64,000 nucleotides of DNA from Torreya grandis. Its lineage: Eukaryota; Streptophyta; Pinopsida; Cupressales; Taxaceae. The notes below the pieces were generated by a model. The model was not told the DNA's origin. It was given only the letters and a program-made list of their open reading frames with translations, and did no database searches. The position numbers were made by a program, and so were the translations under genes. The stretch covers positions 2,522,501 through 2,586,500 of the forward strand of contig JARHVA010001923.1 of the NCBI GenBank assembly GCA_037957365.1, written 5' to 3'. Positions 21,301-32,130 of the stretch are shown piece by piece (position 1 is the stretch's first letter; each line of letters opens with the position of its first letter).

Positions 21301-22510
21301 TGTAATGTCCCCTTTCGAGGAGTAGTCGCGAGAGCCCGTTTAGCCTTTATTATTTCTGTAGGCTAATTTCGAGATATCAGGGAATAAATTAAATTAATTA
21401 ATTTAAAGTTGTCCAATAAAGTACATTTTTACGGATAGTTTTATTTTAATTAATTTAATAAACAACTTAAGTGACTTAAGGTAAATATTACAAAGTTACT
21501 TTATTAAGAGCTTAATGAAATATTTTAAAATGGTGAATTTAAAAAGGGCCCTTCGGAAAAATTCTTTGACAGAATGATATAAAAGTGAAAACGAAAACTC
21601 ATTTGGGGATGCTTGTTTATTTTCTCTAGAGTGGAATTTGAGCTTTGAGCTTGAGCAAACCCTAGGACGAAATCCCTAAGGGTATCAGTTTCGGTAGTGA
21701 AACATCTACCCTAGTTGATTGCCATTAGAATCACACAGGTTTCACGTAGGTGGATGGATAGCGATTGCATAATTTGTAAAGTCTTGCAGGCAAGACAAAT
21801 TATCTAAATATTCACAGGTGGAAGAATCGGAGAAATTAGCAAAGTGAAGGTTTGAAGAATTTGCAGATTGAAATAAATAAAATATTATATATTTATTTGT
21901 TGAGCATATACACCCAGCCATACATTCTTATGCAGTCCCAAAGAGAACCGTACTTGTAAATTGAGGGAGCATCTTCATCTCTTGGTCATTACTTGGAATG
22001 TTTGGTGAATCAATTGACATATCAGTAGCTGACAATAAGCATCAACTGAGGTCAGCCTTGAGCTTCAAGATATGTAATTGATTTTTATACATAAATATAT
22101 ATTTATGGGTTTGCATCAACAGTGAAAGTTATACATTTAGTACTCAGAAACACTGGAAAAAAAAATACCTTTCCTAATATGATTTGAATTTGTGATTTGT
22201 GAGATGGATGCTTGGTAATTGTGTCATAATGTCAATAACTCTCATAAAAAGTTGCAGCTGTTTTAATCAGTAAAAAATAGAATTCTGTATGTGCACAACT
22301 GTTTGACAAAATGTCCCCTTGAAACCTTGGGTCAATGGCATGATCTTATGTTGAATTTATGATTTAGAATGTTAGTTGCAGCAGTTCTAAGTGTTTGCAT
22401 TCTAGAATACTCCATCTCTGATTACATGCAAAGTGTTTGACGAAATGCGTGCAAGTTAAAATCAGAATTATTGCACACTTGAAACATAATTTCTTGGTGG
22501 GGTTATTACA
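21301..22510 (+). mobile_element. Solo LTR-like insertion in hAT copy A (1.21 kb)
   Basis: It starts tgtaatgtcccctttcgagg and ends ...ggttattaca, the same TG...CA style as the LTRs at 22816 and 30895. It sits where copy B reads without interruption through the sequence before GEGL/VRVL. The flanking bases (gacgg before, atcag after) match poorly, so any target duplication has decayed. I see no internal region, so it is a solo LTR, presumably from recombination between two LTRs. Its start (gtccccttt, then ...gcccgtttagcc...gtaggct) is a distant relative of the 22816 LTR. Confidence 0.65.
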
Positions 22511-22815
22511 ATCAGAGCCTTTGGTGAGGGTTTTGTGCTTCGTGAATGGGGAGCAAAATCTAATGGAATACATTTATGAGGCCATGGTTATTGCAAAAGA
22601 GGCCCTCCAAAAAAATTATAAAGGGGATAGAGACAGATTTGATCCCATTTGGGAGATAGTTGATTAGAGATGGAACAATCAACTCCACCAACCCATTCAT
22701 GAAGCAAGGCAGTACCTTAGTCCCAAATTTGTCTACTCCAACGGCTTCACATATGTTAATGGTGAGGTTATGGAGGGCCTCTCAACATGCATTAAGAGTA
22801 TGACACTTGAGGTTG
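22511..22815 (+). pseudogene. hAT transposase, central part (copy A)
   Basis: The plus strand encodes EPLVRVLCFVNGEQNLMEYI, then YEAMVIAKEALQKNYKGDRD and FDPIWEIVD, then a stop and QLHQPIHEARQYLSPKFVYS. Copy B has the same segment at 45380-45060 on the minus strand with HQPIHVVGYYLNPKFSYFDG. In the family this lies between the insertion domain and the C-terminal dimerisation region and includes the conserved L-N-P-x-F/Y motif. It is cut at 22815 by the gypsy element. Confidence 0.7.
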
Positions 22816-24039
22816 TGTAATGTCATATTTTTTGAATTAATGAAATCAGAGGACCCGTAGCCTATCTTTATTTTCCGTAGGCTAAAGAGGGATTTTAAAA
22901 GGGAAATAACCTAATAATAATTTACTAAGTTCTCCAAAAAAGTACTTTAAGTTATAACTTTGGAAAATGACACTTCAATTTTTATTATTGAATAGGACTA
23001 AAAGTGAATATTGGATACATGCCCAAAAAGTAATTAATGTTCATAAGTTGAAAAAATTTGAATATTCAATTAAAAGACATTAATTTCTTTTAAAATTGGA
23101 ATGGAAAATAATAAAAGAATTGAATGGAAAAGAAATCATTATTAGAACACCTAAACAAAAACCAACAGCCCTTTTCCAGAGAGAAGCTTGCAGTTTCAAC
23201 TTTCCATCAGAGGACAAAAACCCTCCTGGTGAACGAATTTGAGGATGAAAACCCTCCCATCCTTTCATGGTGATTTCATACAGAAGTCTCATCGGTGCAA
23301 AAAAGACCGTGGTTCATCTAGTTCAGTTCAGAGTGTGTATTTGCTATTGAGGGCATCTAGAGTTTTAAACTTCCAGGGAAATCAATCATTGGCAGCAAGG
23401 CCTCCCACTTCCAAGCAATTCATACTATTGTACCTGACTATTTGACTGTGGTGTCACACTTCTGGTGGTTTATCACCCTTGGCGTCATTCCTGGTTTGTG
23501 GTGTCACACTTCAGATTACCAGTTGTTGGTCGTAATGGCCCTACACCATTGACGTCACCCCCTGTTGGTTGGACGCCATCCTTGCTAGCATCCATTATTG
23601 CTAGCGTCATACCAATTAACATTTTTATAGACCATACAACCTACCATTTTGGGCATCTGCTTTTATGGGCATCACATCTAGTTGGAATCATTTCTGGTTG
23701 TAGTTGTATATCCCAAATTTGTCATACATAGACACATCACACTGTCATATTGTTTCGAGGTTTATTCGGAAAGGCTTTCAATAAAAGATTCTACCTTTAT
23801 GCATCTTCAAGTTATGCCAAGATAGGGTTTGATCAAAAATTTAGAAATAATTAGTATGTGACTTTATTATGCTACTATACTTTTCCAATATTCAATAAAG
23901 ATTCAATTTGGTTTACGATTATCAATTTGATTTGTGTTATCTATTATTGGGTGAAATTCCAGATTTTAATTGAATAACAAAATAAGAGTTTCATTACAAA
24001 TCCAGAATTGTTCATATTTATCCAAAAAGGGATATTACA
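22816..24039 (+). repeat. 5' LTR of the gypsy element
   Basis: It runs from tgtaatgtcat to gggatattaca and aligns with 30895-32130. Shared passages include aatcagaggacccgtagcct near the start, ggcagcaagg/ggcagagggc in the middle, a repeated tggcgtcattcctggt-type phrase, and the closing tatttatccaaaaagggata. It is followed directly by the primer site. Confidence 0.85.
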
Positions 24040-24040
24040 G

Positions 24041-24052
24041 TGGTATCAAAGT
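24041..24052 (+). promoter_or_regulatory. Primer-binding site (tRNA-iMet type)
   Basis: tggtatcaaagt, one base after the LTR. The same variant (AAAG in place of AGAG) is used by the gene-carrying element at 10263-10273. Confidence 0.8.
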
Positions 24053-24918
24053 ATGATCTTGACAGCATACAGGGAAGTTAACATTATTGCATGATTCTGT
24101 CAGCGTGTGAATCATGGTGTTATTGCCAAAGAGAACTATGGTGGATGATGTTATTGTCTATCATGCTATGTATAGAGGTCTTTTCGCTGAGGTTCAGAAA
24201 GAAATATCTTTTCCAAACATCATAAAATTGAAGACAAGTGGACAAGTGCAATATGAGGACGTGTTGTCAAATAAAGACTCAGAAAACCCAGAAAAGAAGA
24301 CTATAGAACCAGGCAAAGTGTTGGATATATTAGAACCTCAAGAGTAAGACATTGTGATGAAGGAGCATGAGAAAGAAGAAAAACTAGAGTCTCAAGAAAT
24401 TGCCCAGATAAAGACCAATGAAGACCAACAGGAATCCGACGTACAAATAGAAGTTGGAATTAGTCTACAAGGCAACAGTGTGGAGGAACATAAAATTGTA
24501 GAGAAGGTGGAATTTGGCTTCACTGATCTTTATGCTACAAATTCATATCACACGGATATGAACGTAATCAGCCAATGACATGAGGCTGAAATGACATGCA
24601 TAGAGGCAACTGAATAAATAGCCAAGACTTCAGAAACATAAACTCTTAATGCAAACAACGATTTATATGAAGATCTAATCAGAGTAGTGTAGCAAAAGCA
24701 GAATGAAAAGATCATTTTCCATGAAGAAAAGTTACCAGAGATGCCAGCAGTTGCAAGTTCAGAATTGGGCATTATAGAGAAAGTTTGATAGGGAATTGAA
24801 GATCACCAAGCAAAGCAACTTCAAATGCTCACATTTGGATGGAAATCAGAAAGAATGATTTTGGGACCCTGGTATTTGGAGTCATGAGGTGAACCAGTGT
24901 TGCTTGAGGACAAGCAAT
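24053..24918 (+). pseudogene. Gag-region remnant (acidic), first interior block
   Basis: Open frames at 24114-24347 (MVLLPKRTMVDDVIVYHAMY) and 24354-24578 (KEHEKEEKLESQEIAQIKTN) are acidic and lysine/glutamate-rich, with stops between. They resemble the low-complexity start of a gypsy gag but contain no capsid motif or CCHC knuckle. Sequence after 24780 looks like the last codons and 3' untranslated part of a gypsy element: a G-D-Q-Q/D-H type end, then ttgaggacaagcaatctttg. So the 5' start of one element and the 3' end of another meet within 0.8 kb. Confidence 0.45.
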
Positions 24919-24935
24919 CTTTGGGATGGGCAGAT
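24919..24935 (+). promoter_or_regulatory. Polypurine tract before the internal LTR
   Basis: Sequence ctttgggatgggcagat abuts tgtcatgtctcc at 24936. A purine tract directly before a TG start is the layout at the 3' end of an LTR element, not at a random position of an interior. Confidence 0.65.
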
Positions 24936-25745
24936 TGTCATGTCTCCTTTTTCAAATAAGCTAAGGAAAAATTAACAATAATATTCTAAGTTGTTCCAGT
25001 GACTTATTTTATTATAAGAACAGCTTAATATTATTATATTATAAAAAGTTTAGGTCCAATAAAGTGTTTTTAAAAGAGGGCCTACAGTGATATAAAATGA
25101 TGTTAGGCATGGGGTGCAAAGTGATATTATTTTAAAAGGTTCTTAAGTCACTTTAATTATATTTTGGGGGAAAAGGAGAAAATAGAAAATAATATTTTAT
25201 TTTCTTAAATGTCTATAAAAGAAGGGTTTGGGCAAAAGAAGGATTCATTCAGTGATTATCAAATACTCTCTATTGATCGAGCTCTCCAATTCATCAACTT
25301 TTCAACTCAAGAATGAAACCTGTTTTGTTGGAAGCAGATTGTGAGGAAGAAAACCCTCACCTTTTGGGTTAGGTTTGAGGATGAAAACCCTCTAAACCTT
25401 CGAGGTAATTTCATTCAGAAATTACACATGCACTTCATGGGGTTTTTAGAAGATTGGCACTAGGGTTTCAGAATATTGGTGCTAGGGTTTACCATCAAAT
25501 CTGTAGCTAGGGATTGCCAGCAAATTCGTGGCTAGGGTTTACCAACAAATCTACGGCTAAGGTTTTATCAACAAATTTGAAGCCAGGGTTTATTCCAATA
25601 AAGCAGCATACGATTTACACCAAAAATCAGTGCAGTATTTATAGGTGACAGCCAGTAATTTTTGTCAAATATCAACAATCAACAATCAACGATGGGTTTA
25701 AAGAAATTGCAGCCATTTTCAGGACAGTTGCATCATTCTGTGCAA

Positions 25746-25753
25746 CAAAAAAT
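25746..25753. repeat. 8-bp target duplication (caaaaaat), left
   Basis: Exact match to 26768-26775 on the other side of the inserted element. Confidence 0.8.
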
Positions 25754-26767
25754 CTACATTGCAGGGGTACGCCCTGCCCCCAGGCGCCACTTGTTCGGAG
25801 ACGCCTCCGGCACGGGGACGTCTCGAGTACTCCCGGAGGCGTCCCGAAGGCGTTCGTGGATGTACCGAAAACGTCCGGCAAGGCCACAGATGCCTCCGGG
25901 AGTACCCGAGATGTCTCTAGGTGTGCCCGAGGGATTCCGGTAGAAAAATGGCGAAAAAATTTTAAAAAAAAATCTCAAAAAATCTTTTTAAAAAAAACCC
26001 TAAAAACTAAGCAACTCTAAATGTAAATCCAGTCCGAACCCAACAATATATAAATAAAATAAACATTTAAGTATAAGTACTTATACTTTAAGTTATATTT
26101 TATTTATATACTTTCAGGGTGTTTGAGAGGGGTTTCGGACTACTAGGAGCTATAATGCAAATTCTAGGTTTTGGAGAATCCTATCATATTTCAAAGTTAG
26201 TCAGATTCTAGGGTTTCAGGGTTTCAAACTTAGCCATATTTCAGGGTTTCAAGATTTCAAGTAGACGTCATAGGAGGTATGAAGGCTGCATGAAGGGATG
26301 TATGTGTGATAGAATAGTATGAGAATATCTCTCGCAAAGTGCCACAAGCCGATCCCACCCCATTCCCTGTGCACCCCTTAAGGCATGCACTCGTGAGATT
26401 CAATGCACCGATGAGCCCTTGTGAGAGAAAGTGTCAGTAAATGATAAAGTTGAAAGATAATGGGAGTGGCATTCATGATTTTGTGGACAATCGAGATGAT
26501 TTATTCTAGATTTGAATGTACATCTTGTCTTTGAAGTAATGAATGAATGAATATTATATATTTTTAAGTGTTTTATCATTTATAGACGAATATTTTCACA
26601 CTATGTAGTTTCAAGTGTTTTACTAAAAAAATGAGTAATATACAATATATATATATATATATACACGTACCCACGACATATCCAAATCAAGGTTTTTGAA
26701 AAATGACGTACCCGCGTACCCAAGACGTCCATGTATCCGTACCCATACCCGTACCCAAACAACATAG
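25754..26767 (+). mobile_element. Non-autonomous hAT-like element, 1.01 kb (copy 1)
   Basis: It is bounded by perfect 8-bp duplications. It starts ctacattgcaggggtacg and ends cgtacccaaacaacatag; the ends are loosely inverted (C-T-A-x-x-T-T-G and G-G-G-T-A-C-G). It carries a GC-rich, CpG-rich block (25770-25945) next to an A/T-rich remainder and an (AT)n run (26645-26664). There is no transposase, and open frames across the GC-rich block run on both strands, as expected of sequence poor in stops. The same element recurs inverted at 49454-50486. The 8-bp duplication points to hAT-family enzymes, possibly those of autonomous elements such as copies A to C, although the ends are not the same. Confidence 0.8.
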
Positions 26768-26775
26768 CAAAAAAT
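26768..26775. repeat. 8-bp target duplication (caaaaaat), right
   Basis: Exact match to 25746-25753. Confidence 0.8.
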
Positions 26776-27094
26776 TAGTACAACAGGGTACAACAGGGTC
26801 TTAACTAGAAACAACAATAACATCTAATTCACCCATCCATAAACAACTAAATCCCATATAAGTCATTCGTCTTTTTGTCTATCATTGTAAGATGGAAGTC
26901 CATGTAAAAATAAAGAATCATATTCTAATCTCTTTCAAAATTTTAATAACCATATGATTCTCAATTATATGCATTGAAATAAGTAGAGTATCTTCGGATT
27001 CATTTAAGATTGCAAATTAGTCACTTGATATTTTAAGAAATTTAAAAGGGGTTCTCCAAAATTGTTTTAATTGGTCTAGAAAGAGACATTTCAA

Positions 27095-27106
27095 TGGTAT
27101 CAGAGC
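27095..27106 (+). promoter_or_regulatory. Primer-binding site after the internal LTR
   Basis: tggtatcagagc, the canonical tRNA-iMet complement, one base after the LTR that ends at 27093. It differs at one base (AGAG against AAAG) from the site at 24041, so it belongs to the second family. Confidence 0.75.
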
Positions 27107-27920
27107 CATTTTCTTGCCAGCCTGTGAAGCATGGAGTCACTACATAAAAATATTATGACCAGTTTTGATTTATACAAAACTCTTCCAACAGAGATTCACA
27201 TAGAAATCTCTTTTACAAACTTTATGGAGTTGATGGACTCACAGAATGGAAAAGGGCACTATGAGGAAGTGTGGTCAGATAAAGGGAAGAGAGATTCAAG
27301 GTCCAAACCTCAAAACCCTATTGAGAAGTAAAAGGAACTCCACATGCAACTTGAATGTAGAGATTTTTTGATAGAAGAAAATGTTTTATTGACTTCTAAT
27401 GATTGCATGTATCAACAAGGGAATGAGGAAGCCAAGAAAGAAATTGTGAAGATGAAAGCACCATTCGTTGATTTCCCAAAGAGTTCAACAGAAAAGAAGG
27501 GCAATAATTACATATGTGAGGTAGAATTTAGTGGATCCTAAGATTGAAAGGAAACCAACCACCTTGCAAGCAAGCATGAAAGATGTAATGAGGACACTAC
27601 AAAGGTGTGATGAATGGCTAAGGAGAGCTAGGGACGCTAAGTTGACAGCCGCCCAAGCAAAACAACACCTATGAGAAATTAGGGCAAAGAATTTTCCCTT
27701 GATGATGAGGAAAGAAGGAGAAATCATGGAGCATGAACCAAAGAAAGAAGAAAAATCCGATTTACAAGATGGTGGAGAGAAGTTGGTCATTCAAGCCAAA
27801 TTTCCAGATGATAATGTTGATTTTCAGCTTGCTGGAATTTTCATAACAGCAACTAATGGTAAGCAAATTGATTATCTTCATTGCAAGTGTTTATTGCATC
27901 ACCCTCATACTATGCCCTAA
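27107..27920 (+). pseudogene. Gag-region remnant, second interior block
   Basis: The frame at 27131-27331 (LPTEIHIEISFTNFMELMDS, then GHYEEVWSDKGKRDSRS) is alignable by eye with the frame at 24114-24347 (VQKEISFPNIIKL and QYEDVLSNKD). The two leaders are thus distant homologues. Further frames at 27344-27541 and 27699-27920 are charged and interrupted. The phrase ctaagttgacagccgcccaa and the following caagcaaaacaacacct (~27.63-27.67 kb) is shared with the leader of the gene-carrying element. Confidence 0.5.
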
Positions 27921-29587
27921 CAATGTTTGGGTCATCGTGAGAAGTATTCTAACAATGTTCAGAAGATGAAGGGTACCAAATGGAAAGAGGGTCTTTTCTA
28001 AGAAGCCCCTATCCATCTTTCGAGCATTCTTAAGATCAAGCCATTACCATATGAGATGCATTTTCAGGATAGCAAAGAACTATTCCAACCTTGCCATCAT
28101 TTAGAGAATGGAAAAAGAGTGAAGGAGACTTCTCATAGGAGGCAAGTCCTATGGGCAGCACATGATGAGGTAAATCCTACAAGTTTATTTTCAGAACAGC
28201 AGTCATGTCATAAGAATTCTCGGCTCTTAATTGATAAGCATGCTCTTAAGAAAGGTCTTTCCTTGAAGATAGGTAGACAGTTCATAAAATCAGCCACTAA
28301 GGGTAAGCAAAATATATATTACCTTGCTGTTCAAGATGTTATAGACCAACATAGCGTGGTCGCTATGAATGTGGGCAATAAGACTATGATCCACAGTTCT
28401 TAAAGAGTGTTGTCACGAACTTTTGGACTACTATTTTCCACATTTCCAGCCTTGCCCTATACCTTTTGCAGCGATAGAAAAAAGCTTTGTCACTAGAAAT
28501 ATGCACACTCCATCCACGGTCATTGGTAAGGCATTGGCTGCCAGTACAAGATGGTTTCCAGCCACCACAACCCCAAGACTGAATGAGAGAATAAAATGCT
28601 ACAACCATGGTATGTTGTTCTTTCTATGTTCATGTTTCGGAATAATAGTACTCTCCTTGGACAATTGTAGATTGGCAAGTATGATGAAGTTTTTGATGTG
28701 TGAAAGAAGCCACTTGTTGAGAACATCATGGGCAAAAGCTTCAACACCCTTAAGGCTGTTTTGGAAAAAAGTAAAAGTAGGGAGTGATGATCTTCTACCT
28801 CCCAAGGAAAAGGAGTACATGACAGGGATAGCTGTGCTCCAAACCTTCAGCTTGAAGGCCAAAATCATCACTATTTCCCATTGTCACATGACAACATTTG
28901 CAGCCATACAAATGCTTCCATTGCATGATCTTTGGTTTGTTGCTGCTAATGAAGTATTTTCAATCATTGTTTGGTTGTTTCCAGCTCCTATTTCACTAAC
29001 ATTAATGATTTTTGCAAGATATTTCAATATTATAGTTACTGCACCAATTTTGTTTCGTTGAATCCCAGGAGCTTCAATCCTGGACTGCTGCCATTAGTCA
29101 CAAACAGCCATAGTACAGCACCTTTGTGTTTGCAAAATATTGAGGATACAATTGTTGTCCACATCTTAGATGAAATGGTGAAGGTTGACAAGTTGGTGCT
29201 TGCAAATGGTCTCATTTTGCATAAGAATAGTCTTTCCAGTGTTTGGATCTAAGATGAAACGGAAAAAATTTAAGGCATTGGTGATAAGTGGACAGCCAAG
29301 GACAACAGCAAGTGGACATCGTAGAGCACCTTTCGGGCAGCCTCAAACAAAAAAATTTGGGCAGCTAGAGAGGCCATTACAGCAAGGTAACTCTCTTGAG
29401 TATTTTATTTTGGGTCAGCTGTGCATGGTGTTTAAATTTGCATTTCTGAGTTTGTTATTGGGTGAAGAATGCCATCACGAGTTGGAGAATGGTGTGTGAT
29501 ATGGCATTCCTATTGAGGAAGTTATGAGCACTATAAGATCTCAAGGGGCAATCCACAGATATTTATGCAAGGGATCTCCAAGAAGGT
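27921..29587 (+). pseudogene. Interior segment of unknown origin
   Basis: This is where protease and reverse transcriptase would be expected, but I see none of their motifs (no D-S/T-G, no Y-x-D-D). A 115-codon frame (28056-28403) and a 212-codon frame (28423-29061) are open but unrecognised. The second is cysteine- and hydrophobic-rich with few charged clusters. Either pol has been replaced by foreign sequence or it has decayed beyond recognition. The 212-codon frame has open frames opposite it too, so coding status is doubtful. Confidence 0.3.
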
Positions 29588-30450
29588 ATGGAGGGAATGC
29601 AGTATGATGTGTTACTTTCGCCAAATGATAGAGGAAGTATATACATGATAGCAATGAAACAAATTGCCATCATTAATGTTGTTGTCATCACCATTAGCAG
29701 CCACCCCATTATTTCAGTTACATTCATATTTGTGGATAGTGGGTGTCCTTTCCCCATAATTGACAAGGTTGGAACGAAGCGTGAGGTTGTCACATTGGAA
29801 TATGTATTAACTTGTCAAGCTGCTGAATATTCATCCATTCTTTGCTCTTGGACGGTAATTGTAGTTGTTTGCAAGGCATTTATCACAGCTGAGTTTGCAA
29901 AGAAAGAACTTGTTATCGTTGTCCTAAAGGGTGCAAGTGAAGAGGGCAGGTTCAAGGTAGTGGTTGATCTATTTGTCAATGAAGTTTTAAAACTTCATGG
30001 GCTGCCTAAGAACATCGTGAGTGACATGGACAACCGGTTCCTTAGTTTGTTTTGGCAGAAACTATTTCATCTAGCAAGGACAGAATTGACACCAGCTCCA
30101 ACTACCACCCAAAAACAGATGGGCAAACTGAAATTGTTAATAAATGGCTTGAAGGTTACTTAAGAAACTATGTGGCGGAGCAGCAATCAGCTTGGGTTAA
30201 ATGGCTTTACATGGGAGAGCATTGCTACAATACCACTTAGCACATGTCCATTGGTATGTCACCTTTCAAAGCTCTATATGGGTATGATGCTCTTTCCTTT
30301 GTTGATTTGGTTATTGTTGATAGTAGAGTGTTAGGGGCATGAGCCTTAGTTGCTCAAAGCCAAGACATATTGGGTATGCTTAAGGAAAACCTCTAGCATG
30401 CTCAAAACCAAAAGAAATTATACGCAGATCAGCACCATACAAAGAGAAAT
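29588..30450 (+). pseudogene. Gypsy integrase core, decayed
   Basis: From about 29950 the translation reads VVDLFVNEVLKLHGLPKNIV and then SDMDNRFLSLFWQKLF. This is the second catalytic D block of Ty3/gypsy integrases (usually S-D-R-D-x-x-F). A frameshift near 30070 leads to YHPKTDGQTEIVNKWLEGYL, with the catalytic glutamate in T-D-G-Q-T-E, then NYVAEQQSAWVKWLYMGEHC. The next frame has MSPFKALYGYDALSF. The first catalytic aspartate is not clear, because the region before it (29588-29900) does not match the family. Confidence 0.75.
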
Positions 30451-30894
30451 TTTGAGGTGGGACACATGGTTTACTTAAGGTTACAGCCATACAGACATTC
30501 TTCTATAAAAAAAGTGGAGCTGAGAAGCTCAAACCCCATTTTTATGGGCCATACAGAGTCATCAAAAGGATTGGGGAGGTTGCCTACAAACTTGAGCTGC
30601 CAGAATTTAGCACAATACATAATGTTTTCCACATATCATGCCTCAAAAAAGCATTGGGGCAGTATGTCATTCCTTCCATTGAGTTTCCTCCCTTGGACGA
30701 TGAAGGCAAACTCATCTTGGTTCTTGAAACTATATTGGATGTCAAAGCAAAGAAATTAAGGAACAAAACTATCATAGAGTATCTAGTGCATTGGAAGGAT
30801 CTACCAACAGAGGATGCTACTTGGGAGGATGAATAAATTCTTGAGCATCCGAGTTTTCAATTGTTTATGAGCAAGCAATTTTGAGAAGGCAGAC
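30451..30894 (+). pseudogene. Integrase C-terminal region with chromodomain and polypurine end
   Basis: After a frame with VYLRLQPYRHSSIKK (the G-D-x-V-x-L-R/K-L-Q-P-Y-R box), the plus strand encodes a chromodomain-like tail. It reads YVIPSIEFPPLDDEGKLILV, then KLRNKTIIEYLVHWKDLPTE and DATWEDE. The aromatic W-K and W-E positions match the methyl-lysine reader fold that targets chromoviruses to heterochromatin. Frameshifts separate these pieces. The end (FMSKQF, then gagaaggcagac) leads straight into the 3' LTR. Confidence 0.72.
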
Positions 30895-32130
30895 TATAAT
30901 GTCCCCTTTCTCGAATTAATGAAATCAGAGGACCCGTAGCCTATCTTTATTTCAAGTAGGCTAAAGGGGGGTTTTAAAAGGAAAATAATTGAATAATAAT
31001 TTATCAAGTTGTCCAAAAAGGTACTTTAAGTTATAACTTTGAAAAAGAACCCTCAATTTATTATTATTGAATGGAGCCAAAAGTAAATATTGGATACATA
31101 GCCAAAAAGTAATTAATATTCATAAGTTGGAAAAAGTTGAATATTCAATTAAAAGAAATATTAATTTCTTTTAGGGTTGGAATGGAAAAATGAATAATAA
31201 AATAATTGGGTGGAAAAGAAATTGTTATTCAAACAGGAACAAAAACCAACACCTCTTTTCCAGAGTAGAAGCTTGTAGCTTCAGCTTTCCATCAAATGAC
31301 GAAAACCATCCTAGTGAACATATTTGAGGACGAAAACCCTCCCACCCTTTCATGGTGACTTCATACAGAAGGCTCATCGATGCAGAAAAGATTGTGGTTC
31401 ATCTAGTTCAGTTCAGAGTGTGTATTTGCTATTGAGGGCATCTAAGGTTTCAAATTTCTAGGAAAATCAATCATTAGCAGAGGGCATCCCACTTTTGAGC
31501 AATTAATACTGTTGTACCTAATTATTTGACTGTGGCATCACACGTCTGGTGGATTATCACCCTTGGCATCATTCCTGGTCTGTGGCGTCACACTTCGGAT
31601 TCCCAATTGTTGGTTGTACAAGCATTACACCATTGGCATCACCCTCTACTAGTTGGACGTCATCCTTTTTGGCATCCATTGTTGTTGGCATCATACTCGC
31701 TTGCACTTTTATTGACTGCACAACCATCCATTTCGGGCATTTGCTTGTATTGGCATCACATCTGGTTGCTAGTGACATTTCTGGTTGCAACTTTACATCC
31801 CAAATTCATCATATCCAGACACATCAGGGTATTGTATTGTTCTGAGGTTTATTCGGCAAGGGTTTCAATAAAAAAATTCTACCTTTATGTACTTTCAAGC
31901 TATGTCAGGTTAGGGTTTGATCAAAAATTGAGAAATAATTAGCGTATGACTTTATTATGCTACTGTACTTTTCCAGTATTCAATAATTATTCAATTTAGT
32001 TTCCAATTATCAGTTTGTTTTGTGTTATTATCTATTATTGGGTGAAATTCCACATTTGAATTGAATAACAAAATAAGGGTTTCACTGCAAATCCAAAATT
32101 GTATATATTTATCCAAAAAGGGATATTATA
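30895..32130 (+). repeat. 3' LTR of the gypsy element
   Basis: It begins tataatgtcccc (TG decayed to TA) and ends gggatattata. It pairs along its length with 22816-24039. Many substitutions and small indels separate the two, so the insertion is old. Confidence 0.85.

Larger units (their letters stand above)
24936..27093 (+). repeat. Additional LTR of a second family inside the gypsy element
   Basis: It starts tgtcatgtctcc and ends agagacatttca, followed one base later by a primer site. Removing the inserted element at 25754-26767 and one target duplication leaves about 1.14 kb, the size of the other LTRs here. A TATA-like motif lies near 25213 (tctataaaagaagg), followed by leader-like sequence, consistent with an LTR promoter. 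Apart from the very ends it does not align with the outer LTRs. Confidence 0.65.
22816..32130 (+). mobile_element. Ty3/gypsy (chromovirus-type) retrotransposon inserted in hAT copy A
   Basis: Paired LTRs 22816-24039 and 30895-32130 flank an interior with a tRNA-iMet primer site, an integrase, a chromodomain and a polypurine tract, all on the plus strand. The flanks are ggttg (22811-22815) and agttg (32131-32135), a 5-bp target duplication with one change. Across it the hAT sequence continues exactly as in copy B (cttgaggttg then aggtgagggacctc). The interior is abnormal. It contains an additional LTR of another family at 24936-27093, and no protease or reverse transcriptase was recognised. 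It is not autonomous. Confidence 0.82.

Noticed and set aside
25662..25978. Arginine/proline-rich open frames across the GC-rich block (also 50239-50507)
   Set aside because: Open in both directions, no start context or homology, and explained by GC-rich, stop-poor non-coding sequence of the 1 kb element.
28423..29061. 212-codon open frame considered as a captured host gene
   Set aside because: No family recognised, opposite-strand frames are also open, and splice or start context is lacking; kept only as a segment of unknown origin.
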